Below, in pieces: positions 30,802 to 38,826 of a stretch of 64,000 nucleotides of DNA. The DNA lies in assembly GCA_964398055.1 (NCBI GenBank), contig CAYNLK010000004.1, positions 124,001 to 188,000 of the forward strand, read 5' to 3'. The stretch comes from CAYNLK01 sp964398055. Lineage in GTDB: Bacteria; Chloroflexota; Anaerolineae; 4572-78; J111. The notes under the pieces were generated by a model. It searched no databases and was not told where the DNA came from. It saw nothing but the letters and a program-made list of their open reading frames with translations. Within the stretch, counting starts at the first letter, position 1. Each line of letters starts with the position of its first letter. The translations under genes and the position numbers were made by a program.

Positions 30802-33450
30802 ATGACCGAGACATTACCCGCCACTGTTCCTGATAAACTACAACCTCATAACATGGAAGCGGAGGAAGCAGTGTTGGGATCGTTGTTGATTGATCCTGAC
30901 GCCATTATCCGCATTGCCACCTTTCTTCAGCCAGAAGATTTCTACCTGGAGCGCCATAGTTGGGTGTACGCGGCTATCCGAGATCTGCACGAGCGCCGCG
31001 AACCGGCCGACCTGGTGACCCTGACCGACGAACTGGAGCGCCGCGGCCAGTTGGGGGAAATTGGCGGTTCGGCCTACCTGACCGGCCTGATCAACGCCAC
31101 CCCTACCTCGATCCACGTTGAGTATTATGGCCGCATTGTCGAGCGGACGGCGGTGTTGCGCCGGCTGATCGATGCGGCCGGTCAAATTGCCCGCCTGGCC
31201 TATGAGGACTCCGCCGACGCCGCCGAGGCCGTTGACCGGGCTGAGGAGATCATCTTCAGCGTCTCGTCGCAGCGGGTTGACCGCGACCTGCGGCCGATCC
31301 GCCAGGTATTGGACAAATTCTTTGACCGCATCGACTATCTGCACGAGCACCGGGGCGAGATGATCGGTATTCCCACCGGCCTGGCCGACCTGGACAAGTT
31401 GCTGGGCGGGTTGCAGCGCTCCGATATGATTGTGATGGCCGGCCGGCCGGGGATGGGCAAAACCTCGCTGGCCCTCTCGATTGCGCTGCAAGCGGCTCGC
31501 CGCCACCGCAAGCGGGTGGCTATCTTCAGCCTGGAGATGAGCGACGAGCAGTTGGTGCAGCGGCTGGTGTCGGCTGAAACCGGCATCGACAGCCAGCGGC
31601 TGCGGTTGGGCGACATCAAGGATGATGAATGGGCCACTTTTATTCAGGCCACCAACCTGCTTTCCAATACCGAGGTTTTCATTGACGACACCCCGGCCAT
31701 CTCCGCCCTGGAGCTGCGTACCAAAGCCCGCCGCCTCCACGCTGAGCACGGCCTGGATCTGCTGATTGTCGATTACCTGCAATTGATGCGCGGCGACAAT
31801 CGCAGTGAGAACCGCCAGCAGGAGATCAGCTTCATCTCCCGCTCCATCAAGGCTCTGGCCCGCGAATTAAACATCCCGATTTTGGCTCTGAGCCAGCTCT
31901 CGCGCCAGGTGGAGTCTCGGCATGATAAGCGGCCAATGTTAAGCGACCTGCGCGAGTCCGGTTGTGTTACGGGAGATACGCTGATTTATTTGCCTGATAG
32001 TGGACAATACAAGCCAATTCGGGAATTGAAAGGTCAAACAGGTTTTCAAGTAACCAGTCTCAACACCGAAACCTGGAAATTGGAAACGAGCATTGTTTCC
32101 CGTGCTTTTTGTACAGGGGTTAAGCCAATTTACCACTTAACCACACAAACAGGGCGAAGTGTGCGGGCTACAGCTAATCATAAATTCCTGACGATTCATG
32201 GCTGGAAACGTTTGGATGAATTAGCTCAACATGATCTTATCGCCGTGCCTCGGTCCCTGCCCGGTCCATCCCGACAATCAATGAAGCCAGCCGAGTTGGC
32301 TTTACTCGGTCATCTTATCGGAGATGGCTGCACCCTGCCGCGACACGCAGTCCAGTATACCACCAGAGAAGCAGATTTGGCCGAACAGGTGGTCTCTTTG
32401 GCTTTAGAAGTGTTTGGCTCAAAAATTTCCCCTCGTGTTCAACAGGAACGAGGTTGGTATCAGGTCTATTTATCGGCAACTGATCATCTTACCCACAATA
32501 CCAGAAATCCGGTTGCTGTCTGGTTGGATGAATTGGGTGTTTTTGGTCTTCGTTCCCACGAAAAACATGTCCCATGTGAAGTATATGAACAGCCAGCAAC
32601 CGACATAGCTACTTTCTTACGCCACTTGTGGGTTACAGATGGCTGTATTCATCTGAGTTATGGGAAGAAGCATTACGCCAATGTATATTACGCTTCGAGT
32701 AGCGGGCAACTGGCGCGAGGAGTTCAGTCGCTCTTGTTGAGACTTGGCATTGTCGCTCGTTTGAGCCAACATAGACAGAATGGTAAAGGACGAGATCAAT
32801 ATCACGTAACGATTAGTGGCAGGGCAGACCTGGAGCGTTTTGTCACTGTGGTTGGCACAGTTGGTCAATATAAGCTTAAACATCTGGAGTCAATCAAACA
32901 GTATCTGGCCGAGCGCCCGGCTAATACCAATCGAGATGTCATCCCAAACGATATTTGGCGGATGTATGCGGTTCCGGCTATGCAACAGGTCGGCCTGACA
33001 ACCCGCCAGCTGCACGCGCAACTTGGCAACGCTTACTGTGGTACGGCTCTGTACAAACAAAATGTCAGCCGGGAACGAGCAGGCCGATTAGCCCAGGTGG
33101 TAAAATCCAAAGAGCTGGCTTTGTTAGCCCAGAGTGATGTCTACTGGGATAGAATTGCTTCAATTGAGGTGGCTGGTGAAGACGAGGTTTTTGACTTAAC
33201 TGTACCAGACTTGCACAACTTTGTTGCCGGTGATGTAGTTTTACATAATAGTATCGAACAAGACGCGGACGTGGTGCTGTTCATCTACCGTGACGAAATC
33301 TACAACCCCGATACCGAATTCCCCAACCTGGCCGAAATCATCGTTAGCAAGCATCGCTCCGGTCCAACCGGGATTTTCTCGGTTTACTTCAAGAAGAGCC
33401 TGGCCCAATTTGTTGATCTAGAGGTTAGAACCCAACCATTGGAATATTAG
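30802..33450 (+). CDS. dnaB: Replicative DNA helicase DnaB with intein
   Basis: The precursor has 882 residues; without the intein the helicase is 453 residues, the normal length. Start MTETLPATVPDK; an in-frame start 66 bases earlier is unsupported. The N-terminal domain (HNMEAEEAVLGSLLIDP) binds primase. The RecA-like C-terminal domain has Walker A GRPGMGKT (214-221), Walker B IVDYLQL with Asp324, and DnaB motif LSQLSRQVESR before SDLRESG. The chain is interrupted between Gly387 and Ser817 (DLRESG / SIEQDAD) by a 429-residue intein. Splicing should give the active hexameric 5'-3' helicase at the fork. The gene begins a cluster with a DnaD-like gene and a DnaC-like gene, probably its loaders. 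Confidence 0.96.
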   Translation: MTETLPATVPDKLQPHNMEAEEAVLGSLLIDPDAIIRIATFLQPEDFYLERHSWVYAAIRDLHERREPADLVTLTDELERRGQLGEIGGSAYLTGLINATPTSIHVEYYGRIVERTAVLRRLIDAAGQIARLAYEDSADAAEAVDRAEEIIFSVSSQRVDRDLRPIRQVLDKFFDRIDYLHEHRGEMIGIPTGLADLDKLLGGLQRSDMIVMAGRPGMGKTSLALSIALQAARRHRKRVAIFSLEMSDEQLVQRLVSAETGIDSQRLRLGDIKDDEWATFIQATNLLSNTEVFIDDTPAISALELRTKARRLHAEHGLDLLIVDYLQLMRGDNRSENRQQEISFISRSIKALARELNIPILALSQLSRQVESRHDKRPMLSDLRESGCVTGDTLIYLPDSGQYKPIRELKGQTGFQVTSLNTETWKLETSIVSRAFCTGVKPIYHLTTQTGRSVRATANHKFLTIHGWKRLDELAQHDLIAVPRSLPGPSRQSMKPAELALLGHLIGDGCTLPRHAVQYTTREADLAEQVVSLALEVFGSKISPRVQQERGWYQVYLSATDHLTHNTRNPVAVWLDELGVFGLRSHEKHVPCEVYEQPATDIATFLRHLWVTDGCIHLSYGKKHYANVYYASSSGQLARGVQSLLLRLGIVARLSQHRQNGKGRDQYHVTISGRADLERFVTVVGTVGQYKLKHLESIKQYLAERPANTNRDVIPNDIWRMYAVPAMQQVGLTTRQLHAQLGNAYCGTALYKQNVSRERAGRLAQVVKSKELALLAQSDVYWDRIASIEVAGEDEVFDLTVPDLHNFVAGDVVLHNSIEQDADVVLFIYRDEIYNPDTEFPNLAEIIVSKHRSGPTGIFSVYFKKSLAQFVDLEVRTQPLEY
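31963..33249 (+). other. DnaB intein with LAGLIDADG homing endonuclease
   Basis: In-frame insertion of 1287 bases (429 residues) in dnaB. The N-terminal splice residue is Cys1 (CVTGDTLIY, block A). Block B is GRSVRATANHKFLTIHGW with the T-x-x-H motif. The endonuclease blocks are LLGHLIGDGC and LRHLWVTDGC, each with the catalytic Asp, so the two-motif DOD type is intact. The C-terminus VFDLTVPDLHNFVAGDVVLHN ends in His-Asn with Ser as +1 residue, as splicing requires. Codon and base composition are visibly more AT-rich than the flanking exteins, fitting transfer as a mobile element. The site (between RESG and SIEQD) is a conserved place in DnaB where inteins of other bacteria also sit. Confidence 0.95.
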
Positions 33451-33475
33451 TAGCCCACCGTTGGCCTGGCAGATT

Positions 33476-34171
33476 ATGGAGAAATTCAACGGTTTTCCCG
33501 CAGGTGAATTACGCTTTACCTCCGTACCGGATTTGTTCTTTGCCCGGCTATTGCCCCAGATCGACAGTCTGGTCGAGCTAAAGGTCACCTTGCATTTTAT
33601 CTGGGTGCATTACCGCCAGGCCCGCCAGGCCATTTCTTTCAATGAGCTATTGACGGATGAAACGCTGGTGCAGAGTTTGGCCTTGATCGATGAGGCCGTT
33701 GAGGAGGCGTTGCGCCAGGGCCTGCATCGGGCCGTTGCCCGGGGGACGCTGCTCTACGCCCAAGTTGAAGATGATAACGGCGTCCACGACCTGTATTACC
33801 TTAATAGCGAACGGGGCCGGCAGGCGCATGCCAGAGTCCAGGCCGGCGAGATTGGGGTAGTGGCTACCAGTGGGGCTGAAGTCGCTCCGCCGGCCAGGCG
33901 ACCGAACATCTTTGAACTGTACGAGGACAACATCAGCCTCATCTCGCCCATCATCGCCGACGAACTCAAAGACGCCGAGGCCACCTATCCGCCGGAGTGG
34001 ATCGAAGATGCCTTTAAGATCGCGGTTGAAAATAACGTCCGCAAATGGAGCTACATCCGGGCTATTTTAGAACGCATGGCTACAGCCGGTCGGGGCGACG
34101 CTCAAAAACAAAAAGAAAGCGGCAAACCCTGGTATACCGATGAAGAATTTAAACAGTTGATTCAGCATTAG
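33476..34171 (+). CDS. DnaD-like replication protein
   Basis: About 231 residues, 25 bases after dnaB. Residues 1-130 look like a winged-helix N-terminus (FTSVPDLFFARLLPQIDSLVELKVTLHFIW). Residues 150-215 carry the DnaD/phage replisome-organiser C-terminal signature: NIFELYEDNISLISPIIADELKDAEATYPPEWIEDAFKIAVENNVRKWSYIRAILERM. This domain binds DNA and partner loaders in DnaD/DnaB primosome assembly. The tail is YTDEEFKQLIQ-rich. A TTG at 33,461 is an alternative start. Because it is followed by a DnaC/DnaI-like ATPase, the three genes read as helicase, primosome organiser and loader; that partnership is inference from order. Confidence 0.82.
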   Translation: MEKFNGFPAGELRFTSVPDLFFARLLPQIDSLVELKVTLHFIWVHYRQARQAISFNELLTDETLVQSLALIDEAVEEALRQGLHRAVARGTLLYAQVEDDNGVHDLYYLNSERGRQAHARVQAGEIGVVATSGAEVAPPARRPNIFELYEDNISLISPIIADELKDAEATYPPEWIEDAFKIAVENNVRKWSYIRAILERMATAGRGDAQKQKESGKPWYTDEEFKQLIQH

Positions 34172-34175
34172 AATA

Positions 34176-34279
34176 GTGAATTGTGAATAGTGAATAACGC
34201 TTCCTCGTCTGCTATTTGCAATTTGCCATTTGTCATTCGTTTATTCGCCATTCGCTATTCGCCCATTCGCCATTCGCAG
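34176..34279. repeat. AT-rich filler tract of ATTCGCCATTCGC words
   Basis: Overlapping words (AATAGTGAATTGTGAATAG; then ATTTGCCATTTG, CATTCGC, TATTCGC) fill the spacer before the DnaC-like gene. The words recur in frame in the O-antigen ligase fusion at 3,090-3,135. Confidence 0.65.
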
Positions 34280-34289
34280 ATGCCCACTT

Positions 34290-35675
34290 ATGGAACAGAT
34301 CGATCAGATTCTAAACCGAAACATAGCCCGGCCAAAGTCGTCCCGGTCTGACGACTCGCCGCAGGATGAGCAGGAGTATCTATGCCCTATCTGCGGCGGC
34401 AGCGGCTATCTCCGGTTGGATGTGCCGGTGGGCCACCCTGACTTTGGCCGGATCGTCTCGTGCCGCTGTCGCCTGGCTGAGCAGGAACAAGCCCGCACCC
34501 GCAAATTACGCCGGATCAGCAACCTTGATACCCTGGCTCGCTTCACTTTTGACCGCTTTGTGCCGGATGGTTACGGGTTAACCGCCGACCGGCAGCGCAA
34601 TTTGCGGCTGGCCTATGAAACGGCCAAAGCCTTTGCTCAGCAGCCGTCCGGTTGGCTTGTTTTTTTGGGAAAATATGGCTGCGGTAAAACTCACCTGGCC
34701 GCGGCGATTGCCAACGAGGTGGTCAACCGGGGTGAGCCGGCTATTTTTGTGGTCGTACCCGACCTGCTGGACCATCTGCGGGCCACCTACAGCCCCTACA
34801 GCGAGGTCTCCTACGATCAGCGCTTTGAGGAGATTCGTTCCTGTGCTTTGTTAATTCTGGATGACCTGGGAGCCCACAGTTCCACCCCGTGGGCCCAGGA
34901 GAAACTATTCCAGTTGTTCAATTATCGCTACAATGCCCAACTGCCGACGGTGGTTACCTCCAATCACGAACTGGAAGAGATCGACATCCGCATCCGTTCG
35001 CGGCTGATCGATCCCGATTTGTCGCAGATCATCAAGATTTTAGCACCCGACTTTCGCCAAAGCGGCATCGCCCATGGCGTGGCCGAACTGTCCAGCCTGG
35101 CCATCCACGCCGATCAGACGTTTGAAAGCTTCAACCTGCGCGAGCATGAGCTGGATCGAGAAAAAGCTGAAAATCTCAAGCGGGCCTTTGCCGTGGCCCA
35201 TGACTTTGCCGATCAGCCTCGCGATTGGTTGGTCTTTACCGGGACCTATGGCTGCGGCAAAACTCACCTGGCCGCGGCCATTGCCAATGAGGTCACCCGG
35301 CAGGGCGAACCGGCCCTGTTTGTGGTGGTCCCGGACCTGTTAGACCATCTCCGGGCCACCTTCAACCCCCACAGTAACACCTCCTACGACAAGCGTTTTG
35401 AAGAGATTCGTAAGGCACCGCTGCTGGTGCTGGATGATCTGGGCACCGAAAGCGCCACCCCCTGGGCCGAAGAAAAGCTGTACCAGCTCTTCAATTACCG
35501 CTATAATGCTCGCCTGGCTACGGTGATTACGATGGCCAAAGATGTCGATTTGAAGCCGCGCCTCAAATCACTCATCCTCGATGTGGGTCGCTGCACCCCC
35601 TTTGAAATTATGGCCCCCAGTTACCGCGGCCTCCCCATCCGCAATGTGGCCAAAAACCGCCGACGCCTGAAATAA
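34290..35675 (+). CDS. DnaC/DnaI-like helicase loader with two AAA+ modules in tandem
   Basis: 461 residues. The start is ATG 34,290; the 60 bases before it are filler. An N-terminal zinc knuckle has Cys32, Cys35, Cys58 and Cys60. Two P-loop modules follow, 191 residues apart: Walker A GKYGCGKTH (127-135) and GTYGCGKTH (318-326), with Walker B LLILDDLGAHS and LLVLDDLGTES. The modules are about 70% identical over the middle. The first keeps the sensor/arginine-finger stretch VVTSNHELEEIDIRIRSRL; in the second it becomes VITMAKDVDLKPRLKSL, without the canonical finger. DnaC-like ATPases load DnaB on DNA. A normal loader has one module, so this is a fused duplicate that may act as a two-site or half-dead ATPase. 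Confidence 0.85.
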   Translation: MEQIDQILNRNIARPKSSRSDDSPQDEQEYLCPICGGSGYLRLDVPVGHPDFGRIVSCRCRLAEQEQARTRKLRRISNLDTLARFTFDRFVPDGYGLTADRQRNLRLAYETAKAFAQQPSGWLVFLGKYGCGKTHLAAAIANEVVNRGEPAIFVVVPDLLDHLRATYSPYSEVSYDQRFEEIRSCALLILDDLGAHSSTPWAQEKLFQLFNYRYNAQLPTVVTSNHELEEIDIRIRSRLIDPDLSQIIKILAPDFRQSGIAHGVAELSSLAIHADQTFESFNLREHELDREKAENLKRAFAVAHDFADQPRDWLVFTGTYGCGKTHLAAAIANEVTRQGEPALFVVVPDLLDHLRATFNPHSNTSYDKRFEEIRKAPLLVLDDLGTESATPWAEEKLYQLFNYRYNARLATVITMAKDVDLKPRLKSLILDVGRCTPFEIMAPSYRGLPIRNVAKNRRRLK

Positions 35676-35694
35676 CGACGCTGGACCTGATTTT

Positions 35695-35724
35695 TTGACA
35701 CCTACACAGGTGTAGATGTATAAT
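35695..35724 (+). promoter_or_regulatory. VapBC-type promoter with palindromic operator in the spacer
   Basis: TTGACA at 35,695-35,700, 18-base spacer, TATAAT at 35,719-35,724. The spacer holds CTACACAGGTGTAG (35,702-35,715), a perfect 6+2+6 palindrome, where the RHH antitoxin would block polymerase. Confidence 0.8.
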
Positions 35725-35741
35725 CCCGATGGAGGTGAAGA

Positions 35742-36041
35742 ATGGGTAATCTCTATCGAGCGCAAATTTTATTGGAACCGGAACAACACCGGACCCTGGC
35801 CGAGCTTGCCGAGAAGGAGGGCCGCAGTATTTCTGAGATTGTCCGCGAAATTGTCGGGCAATATCTGGTGGAACGTGAACAAGCCAGCCAATTGCAACGA
35901 GAATTACAGGCGTTAGCGACCTTAACCCAAATACGCCGTCAGATCGAACAGAAACATGGGGTATATCAAGGCGACCTTCTATCCGAAAGCAGGGCCGAGC
36001 GGGAACAAGAGTTCGACCGGGTCTGGAGCCAGGCCGAATGA
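35742..36041 (+). CDS. Ribbon-helix-helix antitoxin (VapB-like)
   Basis: A 99-residue protein after a GGAGGTGAAG ribosome-binding site. Residues 1-45 read MGNLYRAQILLEPEQHRTLAELAEKEGRSISEIVREIVGQYL, the beta-strand plus two helices of the ribbon-helix-helix (CopG/Arc) fold, with the strand providing base contacts. The rest is a long charged helix that probably wraps the toxin. It overlaps the PIN-domain gene by ATGA, which fixes coupled expression at a stoichiometric ratio. It should repress its own promoter through the palindrome at 35,702-35,715. Type II toxin-antitoxin antitoxins are unstable and are cleaved by Lon or Clp in stress. Confidence 0.85.
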   Translation: MGNLYRAQILLEPEQHRTLAELAEKEGRSISEIVREIVGQYLVEREQASQLQRELQALATLTQIRRQIEQKHGVYQGDLLSESRAEREQEFDRVWSQAE

Positions 36042-36481
36042 GTTTAGTCATCGACGCCAATATAGTAGCCGCTCTTGTTCTGCCCCTGCCCTACTCAGAC
36101 CAGGCCACCCGCCGAGTGGCAACCTGGAAGGAAGCCGGCGTCGTTCTGTATGCGCCGCTACTATTAGAGTATGAAGTATTGACCATTTTGCGTAAGGCCA
36201 TCACCAATGGTTGGCTGACGACTGCGGCAGCCGCCATAGCCATGGGGACTGTTTCGACTTTGAACATCCAGTGTCACCTCCCCAGCCCTGAATTGCATGA
36301 GCAAGCACTATGCTGGGCCGAACGGCTTGGCCACTCGAAAGCATACGATGCTGATTATCTGGCTTTGGCCGAGCAATTACGAGTTGATTTTTGGACGGCT
36401 GACCGGCGACTGGCAAACGGGGCTAAACAGGCCGGCGCAGCCTGGGTTTATTGGATTGGGGAAAGCGAGCAAGCGCCGTAA
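36038..36481 (+). CDS. PIN-domain toxin (VapC-like ribonuclease)
   Basis: A 147-residue PIN domain. Acidic residues expected to hold the metal are present: Asp in MSLVIDANIVAAL (residue 6), Glu in LLLEYEVLTIL, and Asp residues in KAYDADYLALAEQL and FWTADRRLAN. VapC enzymes cut RNA, often tRNA or the 23S sarcin loop, and stop translation until the antitoxin rebinds. ATGA overlap with the antitoxin and the terminal TAATG overlap with the next gene make a compact three-gene unit, though the JAMM protease need not belong to the toxin system. Length is standard. Target RNA is unknown. Confidence 0.88.
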   Translation: MSLVIDANIVAALVLPLPYSDQATRRVATWKEAGVVLYAPLLLEYEVLTILRKAITNGWLTTAAAAIAMGTVSTLNIQCHLPSPELHEQALCWAERLGHSKAYDADYLALAEQLRVDFWTADRRLANGAKQAGAAWVYWIGESEQAP

Positions 36482-36927
36482 TGAGAATCACCGACGCCCA
36501 ACTCAAACAAATCTACGCCCACGCCGGGGAAACCTACCCCTTCGAATGTTGCGGTTTCTTGCTGGGCAGCTTTGCTGAGGGTGGTCTGGTGCAGCAGGTA
36601 CGACCGGCGACCAATCAAAACACCGAGCGGACCGACCGTTTCATCATCAGCGGCGAAGAGTACGCCCAGGTCCAATTTGCCGCCGACGAAGCCGGCCTGG
36701 AGATCATTGGCATCTACCACTCCCACCCCGACTGGCCGCCCATTCCCTCCCAAACCGACATGGAAAGCGCCTGGGAAGAGGTCTATTACCTTATTACCTC
36801 GGTCCATGAAAGAATACCGCTCAATACCAATGTGTGGCGTTTGGCCGGCGAGGGGCTGCGCCGCTTTGAGTGGATTCCCCTGGAAATTGTGGACGAAGCC
36901 GCGTTAAGGAACGATCGTGGAACGTAA
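36481..36927 (+). CDS. JAMM/MPN-domain metallopeptidase
   Basis: 148 residues of MPN fold with a perfect JAMM motif: Glu22 (PFECCGFLLGS) and HSHPDWPPIPSQTD with His80, His82, Ser90 and Asp93 as the zinc site (H-x-H-x7-S-x2-D). Such bacterial enzymes cleave C-terminal Gly-Gly extensions of ubiquitin-like sulfur carriers such as ThiS/MoaD, or remove blocking groups in cysteine biosynthesis. It overlaps the PIN gene by one base and the E1-like gene by eleven bases, so it must be coupled to the latter. JAMM plus E1 is the classic prokaryotic pairing that preceded ubiquitin signalling. No ThiS/MoaD-like gene is visible next to it in this window. Confidence 0.9.
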   Translation: MRITDAQLKQIYAHAGETYPFECCGFLLGSFAEGGLVQQVRPATNQNTERTDRFIISGEEYAQVQFAADEAGLEIIGIYHSHPDWPPIPSQTDMESAWEEVYYLITSVHERIPLNTNVWRLAGEGLRRFEWIPLEIVDEAALRNDRGT

Positions 36928-37945
36928 TTTTGCTCGCTACATCCGGCAGACCATCTTTCCCGGCATTGGTCAGGCCGGGCAGCAAAAGTTAGCCGCGGCC
37001 CGCGTCGTTGTCATCGGCTGCGGGGCAACCGGCACGCTCATTGCCAATCACCTGGCCCGCAGCGGCGTCGGCCACTTGACCATTATCGACCGGGATTTTG
37101 TCGAGTTGAATAACTTGCAGCGGCAGGTGTTGTTCGATGAGCAGGATTTGGCCGAGAATCTGCCCAAAGCCGTGGCCGCCGAGCGTAAGCTGCGAGCCAT
37201 CAACTCCGACATAACGGTTCGCGGCCTGGTCAGCGATGTCAACGCCGAAAATATCGAGACGCTCATTCAAAGCGCCACGGTTGTGCTGGACGGCGTCGAC
37301 AATTTTGAGACCCGTTACATTCTGAATGACGCCTGTATCAAGCACAACCTGCCCTGGATTTACACCGGGGCCGTGGCCAGCTACGGCATGAGCCAGACCA
37401 TCATCCCCGGCCAGACTGCCTGCCTGCGCTGCCACTTTGAGGAGTTGCCTCCACCCGGCACGAACCCCACCTGTGACACCGCCGGGGTGGTTGGTCCGCT
37501 GGTGGCGGCCATCGCCAGCATCAGCGCTGCCGAAGCCATCAAGTTGATTGTCGGCCAGGGCGAGCTGAATCACGGAATCATCCACTTTGACGTGTGGTAT
37601 AATACCTTTGAGCAGTTCGAAAGCCGCGGCCCGCGCCCAGATTGCCCGGCCTGCCAGCAGCGGAATTTTGAATTTCTTAACCAGGAGAAGGGCGGCCAGG
37701 CGATCACTTTATGCGGCCGCAACGCTATCCAGATTCGCCCACCCGGCGTCAGGCAGTTACACTTGAACGAACTGGCCAATCGCCTGGCCGAAGTCAGCCG
37801 GATTACGGCCCGCAATGAATATTTGCTGCGCTTCAATGTGGATAACTACGAGATCACCCTCTTTGCCGACGCCCGGGCCATCATCAAAGGGACCGAGGAC
37901 GAAAGTATAGCCCGCGGTTTGTATGCCAAATACATCGGCGTTTGA
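36917..37945 (+). CDS. E1-like ThiF/MoeB/HesA adenylyltransferase
   Basis: 342 residues, GTG start, overlapping the JAMM gene. The ATP-binding Rossmann loop VVIGCGATGTLIANHL (GxGxxG at 34-39) is followed by IIDRDFVELNNLQRQ, the canonical D-x-D/NLxRQ E1 core. Zinc is held by Cys169 and Cys172 (ACLRC) with Cys243 and Cys246 (CPAC). Cys186 in PTCDTAGVVGPL is the candidate catalytic thioester Cys. It adenylates the C-terminus of a sulfur-carrier protein. A C-terminal 95-residue extension (AIQIRPPG, then YEITLFADARAIIKG) matches HesA-type proteins. It sits upstream of rhodanese-type sulfur genes, so thiamine or molybdopterin sulfur transfer is likely; the carrier itself is elsewhere. Confidence 0.92.
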   Translation: MERNFARYIRQTIFPGIGQAGQQKLAAARVVVIGCGATGTLIANHLARSGVGHLTIIDRDFVELNNLQRQVLFDEQDLAENLPKAVAAERKLRAINSDITVRGLVSDVNAENIETLIQSATVVLDGVDNFETRYILNDACIKHNLPWIYTGAVASYGMSQTIIPGQTACLRCHFEELPPPGTNPTCDTAGVVGPLVAAIASISAAEAIKLIVGQGELNHGIIHFDVWYNTFEQFESRGPRPDCPACQQRNFEFLNQEKGGQAITLCGRNAIQIRPPGVRQLHLNELANRLAEVSRITARNEYLLRFNVDNYEITLFADARAIIKGTEDESIARGLYAKYIGV

Positions 37946-38026
37946 AAGCTGTTTTTTGGAGCGCGTTCTCTTGAATTTACGAAATACGCAACACGAAATA
38001 CAATAATTTCGAATGGAGTTACCAAG

Positions 38027-38818
38027 ATGGATTTAGGACTTACCCATAAAATTGCCCTGGTGACCGCTTCGTCCAAAGGGCTTGGCCGGGCCAGCGCGTT
38101 GGCTCTGGCGCAAGAGGGAGCGCGGGTGGCCATCTGTGCCCGCAACGAGGAACAGTTGCAAACTACTGCGGCTGATATCCGCGCTACAACCGGGGCGGAA
38201 GTGCTGGCCATTCCGGCCGATGTCAGCCAGGCCGCGGATATCAACCGGCTGGTTACAGAGACGGTGGCCCATTTTGGTGGGCTGCATATCCTGGTTACGA
38301 ATGCGGGCGGCCCGCCGGCGGGCTACTTTCAAGAATTTGACGACGCCCACTGGCAGAGCGCCTTCAACCTGACCTTAATGAGCGCCGTCCGGCTGATCCG
38401 CGCCGCCATTCCTCACATGCAGCAGCAGCGCTGGGGCCGGATCATCAACATTACCAGCCTGTCGGTGAAGGAGCCGCTCGACGCCCTGCTGCTGTCCAAT
38501 TCGATTCGCCCGGCGATTCACGGGCTGGCCAAAACCCTGGCCAACCAGTTGGGCCAGTATGGCATCACCGTCAACAACGTCATGCCGGGCACCATCCATA
38601 CCGACCGGATCGACCAGTTGGCTCAGCATGCCGCCACCCAATCGGGCAAGAGCGTTGCCGACGCCCTGGCTGATATGGGTAAGGTGGTGCCGCTGGGTCG
38701 AATTGGCCGGCCTGAGGAGCTGGGCGCGCTGGTCGCCTTCCTGGCCTCGGAAAAAGCCAGCTATATCAATGGCGCATCCATCCCGGTCGATGGCGGTCGC
38801 CTGAAAGGGACGTTTTAG
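38027..38818 (+). CDS. SDR-family oxidoreductase lacking the YxxxK motif
   Basis: A 263-residue short-chain dehydrogenase/reductase. The cofactor loop is VTASSKGLGRASALALAQEG with NAG at LVTNAGGPPAGYF. Substrate-binding and oligomer elements are normal: MPGTIHTDRIDQL, GRIGRPEELGALVAFLASEKASYING. But the catalytic Tyr-x-x-x-Lys is missing: where it should be (after ITSLSVKEPLDALL) the chain reads LSNSIRPAIHGLAK. A subgroup annotated as 3-oxoacyl-ACP reductase shares this LSN-x-x-R pattern and retains a Ser, so it may reduce or only bind substrates. It follows the E1 gene by 81 bases. The role is undetermined. Confidence 0.88.
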   Translation: MDLGLTHKIALVTASSKGLGRASALALAQEGARVAICARNEEQLQTTAADIRATTGAEVLAIPADVSQAADINRLVTETVAHFGGLHILVTNAGGPPAGYFQEFDDAHWQSAFNLTLMSAVRLIRAAIPHMQQQRWGRIINITSLSVKEPLDALLLSNSIRPAIHGLAKTLANQLGQYGITVNNVMPGTIHTDRIDQLAQHAATQSGKSVADALADMGKVVPLGRIGRPEELGALVAFLASEKASYINGASIPVDGGRLKGTF

Positions 38819-38826
38819 GCGGCACA

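Noticed and set aside
30838..31782. Long minus-strand ORF within dnaB
   Set aside because: Shadow of GC-rich dnaB codons; its translation shows no family motif.
34290..35675. Prophage-derived DnaC loader
   Set aside because: It follows dnaB and a DnaD-like gene on the same strand with no phage structural or integrase genes near, so a chromosomal origin is more likely.
35742..36927. VapBC and JAMM as one three-gene system
   Set aside because: They overlap by one base, but the JAMM gene is more tightly coupled to the E1 gene; I treat them as separate units.
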